A DNA stretch of 64,000 nt from Zoogloea sp. (GTDB lineage Bacteria; Pseudomonadota; Gammaproteobacteria; Burkholderiales; Rhodocyclaceae): NCBI GenBank assembly GCA_016703645.1, contig JADJBR010000009.1, forward strand, positions 611,935-675,934, read 5' to 3'. Shown piece by piece: positions 42,311 to 51,028 of the stretch (its first letter is position 1; each line of letters opens with the position of its first letter). Below the pieces are notes generated by a model that worked only from the letters and a program-made list of their open reading frames with translations, made no database searches and was not told where the DNA came from. The position numbers and the translations under genes are program-made.

Positions 42311-44533
42311 TCAGTACTCGAGACGCAGCGACCCTATCACGGTCAGGGGCGCACCGGGATAGACCCCCAGGCGCGGCGCGACGTTGGAGTCCGGGTCGGT
42401 CGATTCGTAATACTTGGTATCGAGCAGGTTGCGCACGTTGAGCTGGGCCGTGGCCCGCGAGCCGCCAAGCTTCCAGCCGCTGTAGGCCACGAAGGCATCC
42501 ACACGCACATAGCCCGGCAGCTGGGCCGTGTTGGCCAGATCCACCTCGCGCTTGCCCGCCACGAAGGCGCCCATGCCCATACTGAGGCCCTTGGCGCCCT
42601 GGCCGTTCAGGTCATAGCGCACCGACATGCTGCCCGAGTGCTTGGGCACGTTGGCCAGCCGGTTGCCCTTGGTGGGCGATCCGGCGGCGTGATCCTCGAT
42701 CACCTTGGTCTCGGTGTAGGCGTAGCTGGCGATCAGGCTCAGGTAGCGGCTGACGCGGCCGGTGAGGTCCAGCTCGATGCCCTGGCTGCCCTGCTTGTTG
42801 GCGATACGGTCGTTGGGGTCGGCGGTGTTCAGGTCGGCCACCAGGATGTTGTCCTTGGTGAGCTTGTAGGCCGCCAGGGTGCCCAGCAGGCGGGATTCGA
42901 AGAGCTGGGCCTTGAGACCGAGCTCATATTGCTCGCCGACCTGGGGATCGAAGGTCCGGCCATTGGCGGCGGGCGCGTTGTTGGCGCCGAAGGACGTGGT
43001 CCAGGTGCCATACGCCGAGAGCTGGGGCGTGAGCTCGTAGAGCACCCCCAGACGCGGGCTGAAGCCCTGGTCCTTGCGGATCACGGAGGGGGTGGAGTTG
43101 AACAGGGCGTCGGTCGCCGCAGAGAAGGTGGTGGCGCGCCCGCGGCCGGTTTCCGCCCAGTCATAGCGGCCACCCAGCATCAGGTGCAGCTTTTTGCCGA
43201 TGGTCACCTGATCCTGCACATACACCCCGTGCCACTGGTTGTAGATGTCGCTGCGCGGAAGGGCCGTGGACGAGGTCTTGAGGGTCGAATCGAACACCGA
43301 CCGGGCGATGCCGTAGCTGGGGCCGGGGTTGAAGATGTCGATGGCCAGCGCCGGGTTGGGCGCCACCCACTGCCCGTCGGAGCCGTACAGGTTGTGGGAG
43401 CGGTAGTAATCGACGCCCACCAGCAGATCGTGCCGGGTGCCGGCGATATCCAGCTTGCCGGTGAGGTCGAGGTTGGTGGAGTAAACCTCCTGCTCGCTCC
43501 GCTGCTGGAAGATGTTCCGCTGCATGATGCCGGTGGCTTCGTTGAAGGCCTGTGCCGCATTGAAGGCCGGCGCGGGATTCACGAAGGTGTTAACACTGTC
43601 GCCGTGGGTGTACAGAAAGCGATGATGGATGGCCCAGTCGGCATTGAGTTTGTGATTGATCTCGGAGCCGATCATCAGGGTGTCCTGGTAGCCCCGCGGC
43701 GTGTTCGGGTCCCCCAGGTTGCGGCTGATGGGAATATCGGCCGGACGCCGACCGATCACCGGAATGCCGAAATCCGCCAGCGCCTTTTTCTTCTGGTATT
43801 CGACATCGATGGTGATGTCGGTACCCGGCGCGGGGCGCCAGGTGACGTTGGGGTTGAGCAGCAGGCGGTCCGACGAGACAAAGTCGCGGAACGAATCATT
43901 GTCCTGATACGAACCGGAGAAACGGTACTGGAATTCGTTGCCCGGGGTGATCGGGCCACCCGCATCCCACTGGGTTCGATAGAAGGAATACGAGCCGACG
44001 CTCTGTTCGATGGAGTAGTAGGGGCTGTCCAGACCGCGCTTGGTGTTGAGGTTGATCAGGCCGCCGGGCTCGGTGCGCCCATAGAGCTGGGCTGGCCCCT
44101 TGACCACCTCGATGCTCTCCAGGTTGGCCAGGTCAAAATCGCCCAGGGAGCTGCCCGGCGTGGTCAGCAGGCCGTTGCGGTAGATGTTTCCGGTACGGAA
44201 GCCGCGGATCAGATAACCGGACGTCCCCCCCAGGGAAGGCTGGGCGCGCACGCCGCTAACGTTCTCCAGCACGTCCTTGATCGTCGTGGCTTTCTGGTCG
44301 TCCATCACCGCACGGGACACCACCTGGATGGACACGGGCGTTTCCATCAGGGGCGTATCGGTCTTGGTGCCGGATGCCGCCTTGGTCGCGGTATAGGGCT
44401 CGGCGTCCGCCGCACCCTTTACGTCAATCGCCCCAAGCTGCGTCGGACTCTCGGCGTGTGCCGGCTGGGCCTGCACGAAAGCGGAAACCACCGCCAGACA
44501 GAGGGTGGAAACAGGTTTATTCAGCGACGTCAT
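42311..44533 (-). CDS. TonB-dependent siderophore receptor (FhuE/FpvA type)
   Basis: 740 residues. A signal peptide (to HAESPTQ), a TonB-box region (AIDVKGAADAEPY) and a plug (PVSIQVVSRAVMDDQKATTI, RGFRTGNIYRNGLLTTPGSS, IEVVKGPAQLYGRTEPGGLI) typical of siderophore receptors. A barrel follows, ending in VIGSLRLEY with the terminal aromatic. It heads the operon receptor-PepSY-tonB-exbB-exbD. A 123-bp MITE-like element lies 35 bp before the ATG, in the leader/promoter region; no Fur box was identified. The siderophore is not readable. Confidence 0.92.
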   Translation of the reverse strand: MTSLNKPVSTLCLAVVSAFVQAQPAHAESPTQLGAIDVKGAADAEPYTATKAASGTKTDTPLMETPVSIQVVSRAVMDDQKATTIKDVLENVSGVRAQPSLGGTSGYLIRGFRTGNIYRNGLLTTPGSSLGDFDLANLESIEVVKGPAQLYGRTEPGGLINLNTKRGLDSPYYSIEQSVGSYSFYRTQWDAGGPITPGNEFQYRFSGSYQDNDSFRDFVSSDRLLLNPNVTWRPAPGTDITIDVEYQKKKALADFGIPVIGRRPADIPISRNLGDPNTPRGYQDTLMIGSEINHKLNADWAIHHRFLYTHGDSVNTFVNPAPAFNAAQAFNEATGIMQRNIFQQRSEQEVYSTNLDLTGKLDIAGTRHDLLVGVDYYRSHNLYGSDGQWVAPNPALAIDIFNPGPSYGIARSVFDSTLKTSSTALPRSDIYNQWHGVYVQDQVTIGKKLHLMLGGRYDWAETGRGRATTFSAATDALFNSTPSVIRKDQGFSPRLGVLYELTPQLSAYGTWTTSFGANNAPAANGRTFDPQVGEQYELGLKAQLFESRLLGTLAAYKLTKDNILVADLNTADPNDRIANKQGSQGIELDLTGRVSRYLSLIASYAYTETKVIEDHAAGSPTKGNRLANVPKHSGSMSVRYDLNGQGAKGLSMGMGAFVAGKREVDLANTAQLPGYVRVDAFVAYSGWKLGGSRATAQLNVRNLLDTKYYESTDPDSNVAPRLGVYPGAPLTVIGSLRLEY

Positions 44534-44568
44534 TCCAGGCTCCTCGGATCTATTTTTTTGAGAAAGTC

Positions 44569-44691
44569 AGAGGGAGTGAATAAATCTGCTGCGCGACCCG
44601 ATTTCGCCCCTGCGATGCTCACCGTACCCTTGTACGGCTGCGCTTCTCGAGGCGAACTCGAACCGCTCGCTACGATTTTTTCACGCCCTCT
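44569..44691. mobile_element. 123-bp MITE-like element, copy 2
   Basis: Matches the element at 3753-3875 end to end with about five substitutions, same orientation. Terminal repeats: left AGAGGGAGTGAATAAATC, right reverse complement AGAGGGCGTGAAAAAATC (16/18). It sits between the siderophore receptor start and the sensor operon, so transcription into the receptor gene from farther upstream would have to read through it. No ORF; no clear target duplication. Confidence 0.75.
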
Positions 44692-44953
44692 CAGGGCATG
44701 TGCTGGCCAAAGCGGGCATGGCGGCCGCGGGCGCTGGTGCGCTCCTCCCTTCGAGGCACGCATGCTATAGCGCCTGGGAAGCCCGCACCTGCGACATATC
44801 GTTGCACCCGGCCCTCCCCGGATCGGTGGCGAGAGCGAGAGCCGAGGGGGCACGCGGGGCTGCTGCCGTGCACGGCGGACAGGCGTCCGCCCTGCCTTCA
44901 AGGACCGCTTGGGATGGGCTTCGAGCCCGTGGAGGGGCCGGGGTCCGGCCGGT
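44692..44953. other. Intergenic GC-rich stretch between the MITE copy and the binding-protein gene
   Basis: 262 bp with no gene I can support. It contains several G/C-rich inverted segments, such as CGTGCACGGCGGACAGGCG and GGGGCCGGGGTCCGGCC, and no recognisable promoter, Fur box or cobalamin-box motif. It should carry the receptor operon's promoter and the terminator of the binding-protein gene. Confidence 0.4.
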
Positions 44954-45949
44954 TCAGCGTGATCTGGGCGACGAGGTGTCGGCTGCTGCGCCAGCGGGTG
45001 ATTTCCGCTTCGGCCCGCGGAGTTCGCTGGAAAGGTCGTCCCACCAGCGCCTGTCGGAGTAGGGGATGGACGGGACGAAGAAGGGGTTGGGGATATGCAG
45101 CACGCGACGCCCGCCCAGATCGAGGTCGCCAAGAACACTGCGTTTGTAGACCAGGTAGCGGCGATCGAACTCCCCGCTCCGGGAGAGGCGGTGCAAGCCG
45201 TCTTCAATACGCTGCGCCATCCGCTCGCCTTGCGCGGTGCGGGGAACAAAGTAGTAGCGCGGCATCGGATAGTGGAGGATCAGGGTGCGTTCGATCTGCA
45301 CGCTCGGAATGTGCGCCTTGTGCAGTTGCCACTCGCTCCAGATCTCGTCAATACCGCGGGAAAGCAGGTCGAAACGGCGGGCGTCGAGCATCTTGAACAG
45401 GCCGACATAACCATTGGCGAGAACCAGCTTGAATCCGTTCGCGTCCAGAATGCGCGCGTCGGCCCAGGGCTCGCCCTGACCGACCGTGAACTGCCGCAAG
45501 CTCCCCACGTCGCGAACGGTGTCCAGGCGCGCCTGGGTTTCAGGCATGATCAGAAACAGCCGGTAGCCCAGCAATCCCTTGTCGATGGGAATACGGACCG
45601 GCAGCAGGCGGGTTTCGAGATCAGGATTGGTACCGGGCACGAAGATATTGACGCGCCCCTGACCGCCCGCCTCCATTTCCGCGATGGTGCGTGCATGGCT
45701 CATGGGAACGGGGTAGCTCGCTATTTCGTAGTCACCGTAGACGTACCGATTGCTCTCCAGCGCGGCAGCGAGCAGTTCCCAGAAATAGCTGGCACGTTGA
45801 TCGCCGCTGACTTCCGGCGGCGCATGGACAAAGCGCATGGTCTCGCCCCCCTGGGCCAGGGAAACGAGCGTCAGGCCCAGCACGAGAAGCCCGCGTTTCA
45901 GGCGGGTTGCCCATGTGTTGCCCCTTGCCCCTGCACTGATGTTTGTCAC
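44954..45949 (-). CDS. Periplasmic solute-binding-like protein partnered with a hybrid kinase
   Basis: 331 residues. A signal peptide (LKRGLLVLGLTLVSLAQGGE) is followed by a type II periplasmic binding-protein fold: RFVHAPPEVSGDQRASYFWE, DVGSLRQFTVGQGEPWADAR and a long C-terminal tail. The ligand is not readable. Its ATG overlaps the kinase TGA by 4 bp (ATGA), and no transporter permease is near. It may therefore present a ligand to the kinase rather than to a permease. Confidence 0.8.
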   Translation of the reverse strand: MTNISAGARGNTWATRLKRGLLVLGLTLVSLAQGGETMRFVHAPPEVSGDQRASYFWELLAAALESNRYVYGDYEIASYPVPMSHARTIAEMEAGGQGRVNIFVPGTNPDLETRLLPVRIPIDKGLLGYRLFLIMPETQARLDTVRDVGSLRQFTVGQGEPWADARILDANGFKLVLANGYVGLFKMLDARRFDLLSRGIDEIWSEWQLHKAHIPSVQIERTLILHYPMPRYYFVPRTAQGERMAQRIEDGLHRLSRSGEFDRRYLVYKRSVLGDLDLGGRRVLHIPNPFFVPSIPYSDRRWWDDLSSELRGPKRKSPAGAAADTSSPRSR

Positions 45950-48900
45950 GGCGCGCCCACGTCACCCCGATCAGCCAGATCGCCGTTGAGCCCCAGGTAG
46001 TGGCGGCAGGCCTGCTCCGTCTCGCACCAGAGGGCCTTCGCGGAGGCTGCCCGTTCGAGCAGCACGGCCCCGTCGGCGGCGGTCTCGCAGGCCGTTTCGA
46101 TCCCACGCAGGGCGTCGGCAAGGGGCCCCGCTCCGGTGCTGGCGCACGCCCCTTTCATGCTGTGTGCCAGGCGTGCGACTTCGGCGTGGCTGCCGGCACG
46201 GCACAGGTCTTCCAGGCGCCCCATCTTCTCGTCCATCTGGGTGATCAGCATGGTGAGCAGACGCTTGTACAAGGGGTGGTCGTCCTTGAGCATGCCCAAC
46301 GCGGCGGCGGTATCGAGATACACCACCGCCGCGTCCGCGCCTGACGCGGCGGGCCGCTGCGCCGGGGTGGCGTCGCGAGGGGTGACCAGGCGCAGGATCG
46401 TGCCGATCAGCGCCTCGACCTCAATCGGCTTGGCAACATGGCCTGCCATGCCCGCCTGCCGGGCCAGTTCCCGCTCACCGGGGGTCACGCCGGCCGTCAT
46501 GGCGATGACCGGCATTGCCTTCCAGCGCGGATTGCCCCGGATCACGCGGGTGGCCGTCAGGCCGTCCATGACGGGCATCTGGACATCCATCAGGACGCAA
46601 TCAAAGCGTTGGCCGGCCAGGCGCTCCAGGGCGATCTGGCCGTTCTCGGCCACGCTCACCCGCGCGCCGTATGACTGCAAAATCTCCCGGGCCAGCTCCT
46701 GATTCAGGTCGTTGTCGTCCACCACCAGGATGTCCAGCCCCGCCAGAAGGGGCTCCGGGAGATCGTCCGGGGGCCGGGGAAGGGCGTCAATGCCGGCAGG
46801 CCCGCTCAGGGCCGCCAGCAGCAAAGCCGGGCGCAAAGGGGCCGACACCATCGACACGGCCGGAACCTCCCTGGCGTGGCGTTCGCACGCCGCGAGCTCA
46901 CTCGGCTTGGCGATCAGCACCAGGCGGGGCGCCTCGTGGCCCAGTCGCCCCGAGACCTCGCGGAACAGGTCGATCCCGGCCTTGTCCGGCAGGCTTGCCG
47001 CGCTCAACACCAGGCGGGGCACATCGCCGCGGGCCAGTCGGGCAAGGGCCTCGGCGGCCGTTTCGACCCCCTCGCCGGGCATGCCCAGTGCGGTGACCAT
47101 GCGGCAAAGGCTGGCGCGGACCTCCGCATGGGGATGGACGACGAGGGCGGGCTGATGGGCCAGGGCAGCGGGCAGCGCCGGCGCGGCCCCGGGCGCAGGG
47201 GCCGGCAGCGGGAACGGAAGGGTGAGGGTGAAGGTGCTACCGCCACCGGGCGTGCTGCTGACGTCGATCCGACCATCCATGGCGTCCGCCAGCTGCTTGC
47301 AGATGGCCAGCCCCAGGCCCGTTCCGCCGTAACGCCGGGAGATGGAGCTGTCGCCCTGCTGGAACGGCGAAAACAGGCCATCGACCTGGGACGTGCTCAT
47401 GCCGATGCCGGTATCGCGAACGGCGATGCTCAGGCGGGCCACCCCCGCTTCGGGCGCCTCCAGGGGGTGGCAGGCGAGTGTGACGCTCCCGGCGTCGGTG
47501 AACTTGATGGCATTGCCCAGCAGATTGATCAGGATCTGGCTCAGGCGCATCGGGTCGCCCGTAAGCTGATCGGGCAGGGCCGGGGAAAGGTCGAAGATCA
47601 GGGCAAGGCCTTTGCGCTCCGCTTCGTGGGCAAAGATGGCGGAGAGGTTTTCGAATATCGGGTCGAGGGCAAAGTCGATGCGTTCAATGCTGATCTGCCC
47701 GGCCTCGATTTTCGAGAAGTCCAGGATGTCGTTGAGAATGCCGAGCAGGGACACGGCGGCCCGATTGACCTTCTCGATGAAGTTGCGCTCCCTGGGTTCG
47801 AGGGGGCCGTTCAGGGCCAGCCCGGACATGCCGATGATGGCGTTCATCGGGGTGCGGATTTCGTGGCTCATGTTGGCCAGGAACTCGCTGCGCGTCCTGG
47901 CCGCCCCTTCGGCAGCCAGCTTGGCTTCGATCAAGGTGGCTTCGGCCGCCTTGCGCTGGGTGATGTCGGTGATGAAGGCGCAGTAACGGCCGGCGACGGC
48001 CTCCGGCGTGGGAGGCTGAAAGTACAGGGAGACCTCGATCGGCAGGTGCGTGCCGCCGGCATGTTCAATGCGGGTTTCCAGTCGCGCATGGCCATGCATC
48101 TGCAGTTCGCGCGCCAGTGCCTGGGCGTGCTCACGGCTGAAGGCGTCGGTGACGTCGGCCACACAGGACTGCAGCAGGCTTTCCCGCGGTCGTCCAAACA
48201 GGACGCAGGCGTGATCATTCACGTAGAGGAAGCGGCCGTCTTCCGGGTTGATCCAGACGATACCGATACCCGCGTGGGCCATCGCAAACTGCGTTTCCTC
48301 GAGACGCCGGCTGGACGCCACGAGTTCAGCGGTACGGGTGGAAACGACCTCCTCCAGGTGTTCGCGATAGCGGCGCAACTCGGTGTCCGCCAGGGTCCGG
48401 TCGGTCACGTCATCCAGAACGGCGAGGCTGACCCCCGCCGACACGATTCCGCCGATTTCCACGTATTTGGTACTGCCATCCCGACACTGGACACGGTAAG
48501 GCCGGGCGCGGATGGCGCGATGGGCCACCTGGGCATCGGCCTTCTCCTGGCGCCACATGGCGATGACTTCCTTGCGATAGGCCGGGTCCGGGTAAGCCAG
48601 CTTGTACCAGCTTGCCGAATCCGGGATGTCGCTCAGGGTGTAGCCGAAGGTCGCAACGAAACGCTCATTGACGTAGAGATTGGTTTCATCGTCGTCGTAG
48701 AGGATCAGGGGAATGGGAAGCAGACGGATGACGGTCTTGAAATGCTCCGACGACTTGGTCAGTTCGATGTTGCGCTGACCCAGTTGGCGCAACAGGGTAT
48801 CGATGGACGCGGTGAGCCGGTTCAATTCTCCAAGGAGTTCAAGCTGGCTGTACTCCGGCGCTGCGATCCGTCCGAGCGCCACTTCGCCCGCATAGCGCTC

Positions 48901-49458
48901 CACTTGGCGCAGGGGCTTGAGCACCAGATGCTGCAGGGACAGATACAGGGCAACGGTGATCAGCAGGTCGAGGAGCAGGGCAAGAACGATGAAGAGAAAC
49001 AAGGCCTGCTTCAGATCCGCCTCCAGCTGGGCGGACGTGGCATAAAGAGTAAGGATGCCGATGGGCTGATCGGCGTGGACCACGGGACGGTGACGCACCA
49101 GCGCCCCGGCAATCGGCGGCGGCGTGGTTGCGCTGAAGCCCATGCCGTCCGGGTTGCGCCCCAGCGTCAGCTGCCGATTGCCCACATCAACGACGATGCC
49201 GGCATAGCGCGGGTCCTTCATCAGGCTCTCCATGACCTTCTGGATCTGGGGATACTCCAGGTTCCAGATGGCCGGGGTGAGCGCAATGCTCAGCCGCTCC
49301 GCCTCCAGGTTCACCGCCTCATGGAATTCACTCCACTTCTGCGCGCTGTAGGAGCGATAGGCAATGGTCCCGACAACGGCGAGCGCCGCGGAAACGATGA
49401 TCACGATGATGCCGATCACGACGGTCGCCAGGGAGAGCTGGCTACGCCTCATGGGCAA
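45946..49458 (-). CDS. Hybrid sensor histidine kinase with HPt domain
   Basis: 1170 residues. TM1 is at 10-33, a periplasmic sensor at about 35-155, TM2 (FLFIVLALLLDLLITVALYL) and HAMP. PAS 1 spans about 255-370 and PAS 2 about 395-510 (FAMAHAGIGIVWINPEDGRF). HisKA carries the phospho-His in NMSHEIRTPMNAIIG, and the HATPase has TDAGS, GIGM and GGTGLGLAICKQL. Receiver 1 (about 780-890) lacks the Asp and looks degenerate; receiver 2 is canonical (VVDDNDLN, VLMDVQMPVMDG). A C-terminal HPt has its His in LAHSMKGAC. No response regulator with an output domain is next to it. Confidence 0.93.
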   Translation of the reverse strand: MPMRRSQLSLATVVIGIIVIIVSAALAVVGTIAYRSYSAQKWSEFHEAVNLEAERLSIALTPAIWNLEYPQIQKVMESLMKDPRYAGIVVDVGNRQLTLGRNPDGMGFSATTPPPIAGALVRHRPVVHADQPIGILTLYATSAQLEADLKQALFLFIVLALLLDLLITVALYLSLQHLVLKPLRQVERYAGEVALGRIAAPEYSQLELLGELNRLTASIDTLLRQLGQRNIELTKSSEHFKTVIRLLPIPLILYDDDETNLYVNERFVATFGYTLSDIPDSASWYKLAYPDPAYRKEVIAMWRQEKADAQVAHRAIRARPYRVQCRDGSTKYVEIGGIVSAGVSLAVLDDVTDRTLADTELRRYREHLEEVVSTRTAELVASSRRLEETQFAMAHAGIGIVWINPEDGRFLYVNDHACVLFGRPRESLLQSCVADVTDAFSREHAQALARELQMHGHARLETRIEHAGGTHLPIEVSLYFQPPTPEAVAGRYCAFITDITQRKAAEATLIEAKLAAEGAARTRSEFLANMSHEIRTPMNAIIGMSGLALNGPLEPRERNFIEKVNRAAVSLLGILNDILDFSKIEAGQISIERIDFALDPIFENLSAIFAHEAERKGLALIFDLSPALPDQLTGDPMRLSQILINLLGNAIKFTDAGSVTLACHPLEAPEAGVARLSIAVRDTGIGMSTSQVDGLFSPFQQGDSSISRRYGGTGLGLAICKQLADAMDGRIDVSSTPGGGSTFTLTLPFPLPAPAPGAAPALPAALAHQPALVVHPHAEVRASLCRMVTALGMPGEGVETAAEALARLARGDVPRLVLSAASLPDKAGIDLFREVSGRLGHEAPRLVLIAKPSELAACERHAREVPAVSMVSAPLRPALLLAALSGPAGIDALPRPPDDLPEPLLAGLDILVVDDNDLNQELAREILQSYGARVSVAENGQIALERLAGQRFDCVLMDVQMPVMDGLTATRVIRGNPRWKAMPVIAMTAGVTPGERELARQAGMAGHVAKPIEVEALIGTILRLVTPRDATPAQRPAASGADAAVVYLDTAAALGMLKDDHPLYKRLLTMLITQMDEKMGRLEDLCRAGSHAEVARLAHSMKGACASTGAGPLADALRGIETACETAADGAVLLERAASAKALWCETEQACRHYLGLNGDLADRGDVGAP

Positions 49459-49624
49459 ACGCCTTTACCCATCGTCGGCGTCATGGGGCCGCGGGGGGCA
49501 CGGCGCGGCGCGGCAGGCGGCGGATCAAGCGGCATGGGGGCTCCCCGGGGTGGACCCGCCCATTCTAGGTCAAAGATCGCTCAAGAGTGGGTGGCAAGAT
49601 GCACGGCGGCCGGGCCGGCGCCCT

Positions 49625-50635
49625 TCAGCGCGGCGCCGCCTCGAAGAACACCCAGATCACGTCCGTCGCGTCGAGGGCACGGGACGCTGGCGCCTTGCCC
49701 CGGCGTACCTGCTCGGCACCGGGCCAGCTATGGCCGCCCTCTTCCGTCACGCAGAGCTGCAGCTTCGCGCCGCCTTCGCAGCCGGAATAGGCTTCGCAAT
49801 AGGCACCCCGCGTGTCGAGGATGCGTCGGGGGTTCGGGCTGCAGTGACCGCGCCCCGCCCAGCGGGCCAGGGTGTCGGGCACCGAAACGAAGTCGAAGAC
49901 CTTGGACGGATCGCGGAAGGCGTCCTTGCCGGCCCCACCGTTGAAAAGCACATGGGTATCGTCCCTGGCGTGGATGTGCAGCACGGACACGGGGCGCGTG
50001 GGGTTGCAATCGTTCGTGGCATCGGTGCCGGCCACCGACGCCACGGCGCGAATGAGGTCGGCGGCATCGCAGGCCAGGCGGTGGCTCAGCATGCCGCCGT
50101 TGGACATGCCGGTGGCAAAGATGCGGGTCGGGTCGATGGCCAGTTTGCGGCGCACGTCGGCCACCAGGGCACGCACGAAACCCACGTCATCGATGTTCCT
50201 GTCACGGGCATCGCCGCAACACTGGCCGGCATTCCAGGTGGCAAAGCGCCCGCCGGGCAGCTTGCTGTAGCCATTGGGAAAGGCCACCACAAAGCCCTCC
50301 TTATCGGCCTTGCCCACCCAGCCATAGCGGGCGTCATCGGCCATGTACGCCGCATGCCCGCCACCGCCGTGAAAGGCGATGACCAGGGGCAGGGGTTTGC
50401 CCGGGTCGCGGTGGACGGGGACGTGGAGCAGATACTTCCGCGTCAGCCCCCCGTGGCGCAGGCTGTACTCGGTAGTCCCGGCCGCGGACGCATCGGAGGC
50501 GGGCTCACGGCGCTGCTCGATGCGCTCCCGCAGCCGCTCGCGCAGGCTGGGTCGGTCCGCGTCCTGGGCGATGACGGCCGTGCTGGCCAGGAGCAGGAGG
50601 GCCGCCCGGACGACTCGATGATGGACGAAGTTCAT
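49625..50635 (-). CDS. PHB-depolymerase/feruloyl-esterase-like alpha/beta hydrolase (LpqC type)
   Basis: 336 residues with a signal peptide (MNFVHHRVVRAALLLLASTA). The esterase core shows PLPLVIAFHGGGGHAAYM as oxyanion region, the nucleophile in the G-x-S-x-G-like GMSNGGMLSH, DIDD-type acid around RNIDDVGFV, and a catalytic His in EEGGHSWPGAEQ. Cysteines (QCCGDARD, CNPTRP, CEAYSGCEGG) suggest disulfides. It is exported and could hydrolyse short-chain polyester or hydroxycinnamoyl esters. No linked genes indicate a substrate. Confidence 0.88.
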   Translation of the reverse strand: MNFVHHRVVRAALLLLASTAVIAQDADRPSLRERLRERIEQRREPASDASAAGTTEYSLRHGGLTRKYLLHVPVHRDPGKPLPLVIAFHGGGGHAAYMADDARYGWVGKADKEGFVVAFPNGYSKLPGGRFATWNAGQCCGDARDRNIDDVGFVRALVADVRRKLAIDPTRIFATGMSNGGMLSHRLACDAADLIRAVASVAGTDATNDCNPTRPVSVLHIHARDDTHVLFNGGAGKDAFRDPSKVFDFVSVPDTLARWAGRGHCSPNPRRILDTRGAYCEAYSGCEGGAKLQLCVTEEGGHSWPGAEQVRRGKAPASRALDATDVIWVFFEAAPR

Positions 50636-50685
50636 GAGCTCTCCTCTACTTGATGCTTGTCATCATGTGCATAAATGCCAATAAT

Positions 50686-50701
50686 GCTCATTATTATGAG
50701 C
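50686..50701 (+). promoter_or_regulatory. Palindromic operator candidate GCTCAT-TATT-ATGAGC
   Basis: A perfect 6-bp inverted repeat with a 4-bp centre overlaps the likely ATG (50696) of the second Xre-HipA pair. Binding of the Xre protein here would block its own transcription or translation. Confidence 0.6.
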
Positions 50702-51028
50702 ACAAGCCCCAGCCTCATCCCGCCGGAAGTGTGCGACATCTGCCTCCGTCTGGGGCAGCGGATCCGCACGGCACGCCTGCTGCGCAACTGGCGTCAGGTG
50801 GATCTGGTGAGCCGTACCGGTTATGCCAGAAACACCATCCTGAAGGTGGAAAAAGGTGATCCGGGCACCAGCCTGGGCACCTATCTCCACATCCTCTGGG
50901 TAATGGGCCTGGCTGGCGAGCTGGAATTGATTGCCGACCCGGGGCTTGACCGGGGCGGTCTTTCCATCGCCCTGGACGCTGCGAGCAAGCGGGCCTATCT
51001 GCCCCGGAAGATCGACGATGACTTCTGA
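50696..51028 (+). CDS. HipB-like Xre antitoxin/regulator, second pair
   Basis: 110 residues from ATG 50696 (MSTSPSLIPPEVCDICLRLG); in-frame ATGs at 50675 and 50684 give longer versions and no Shine-Dalgarno decides between them. The helix-turn-helix is LGQRIRTARLLRNWRQVDLV followed by SRTGYARNTILKVEKG. It ends KRAYLPRKIDDDF. The HipA-like ATG lies inside its 3' end (11-bp overlap). A palindrome covers the start codon. Confidence 0.85.
   Translation: MSTSPSLIPPEVCDICLRLGQRIRTARLLRNWRQVDLVSRTGYARNTILKVEKGDPGTSLGTYLHILWVMGLAGELELIADPGLDRGGLSIALDAASKRAYLPRKIDDDF

Noticed and set aside
40601-44770. 1389-codon plus-strand frame opposite tonB, PepSY and the siderophore receptor
   Set aside because: It spans several real genes on the other strand and has no domain; an artefact of high GC at third positions.
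44534-44953. Fur box for the siderophore operon
   Set aside because: No match to the GATAATGATAATCATTATC pattern, even loosely, in the intergenic region.
46876-49944. 1022-codon plus-strand frame opposite the hybrid kinase
   Set aside because: Antisense to a fully recognisable kinase; no independent start signal or motif.
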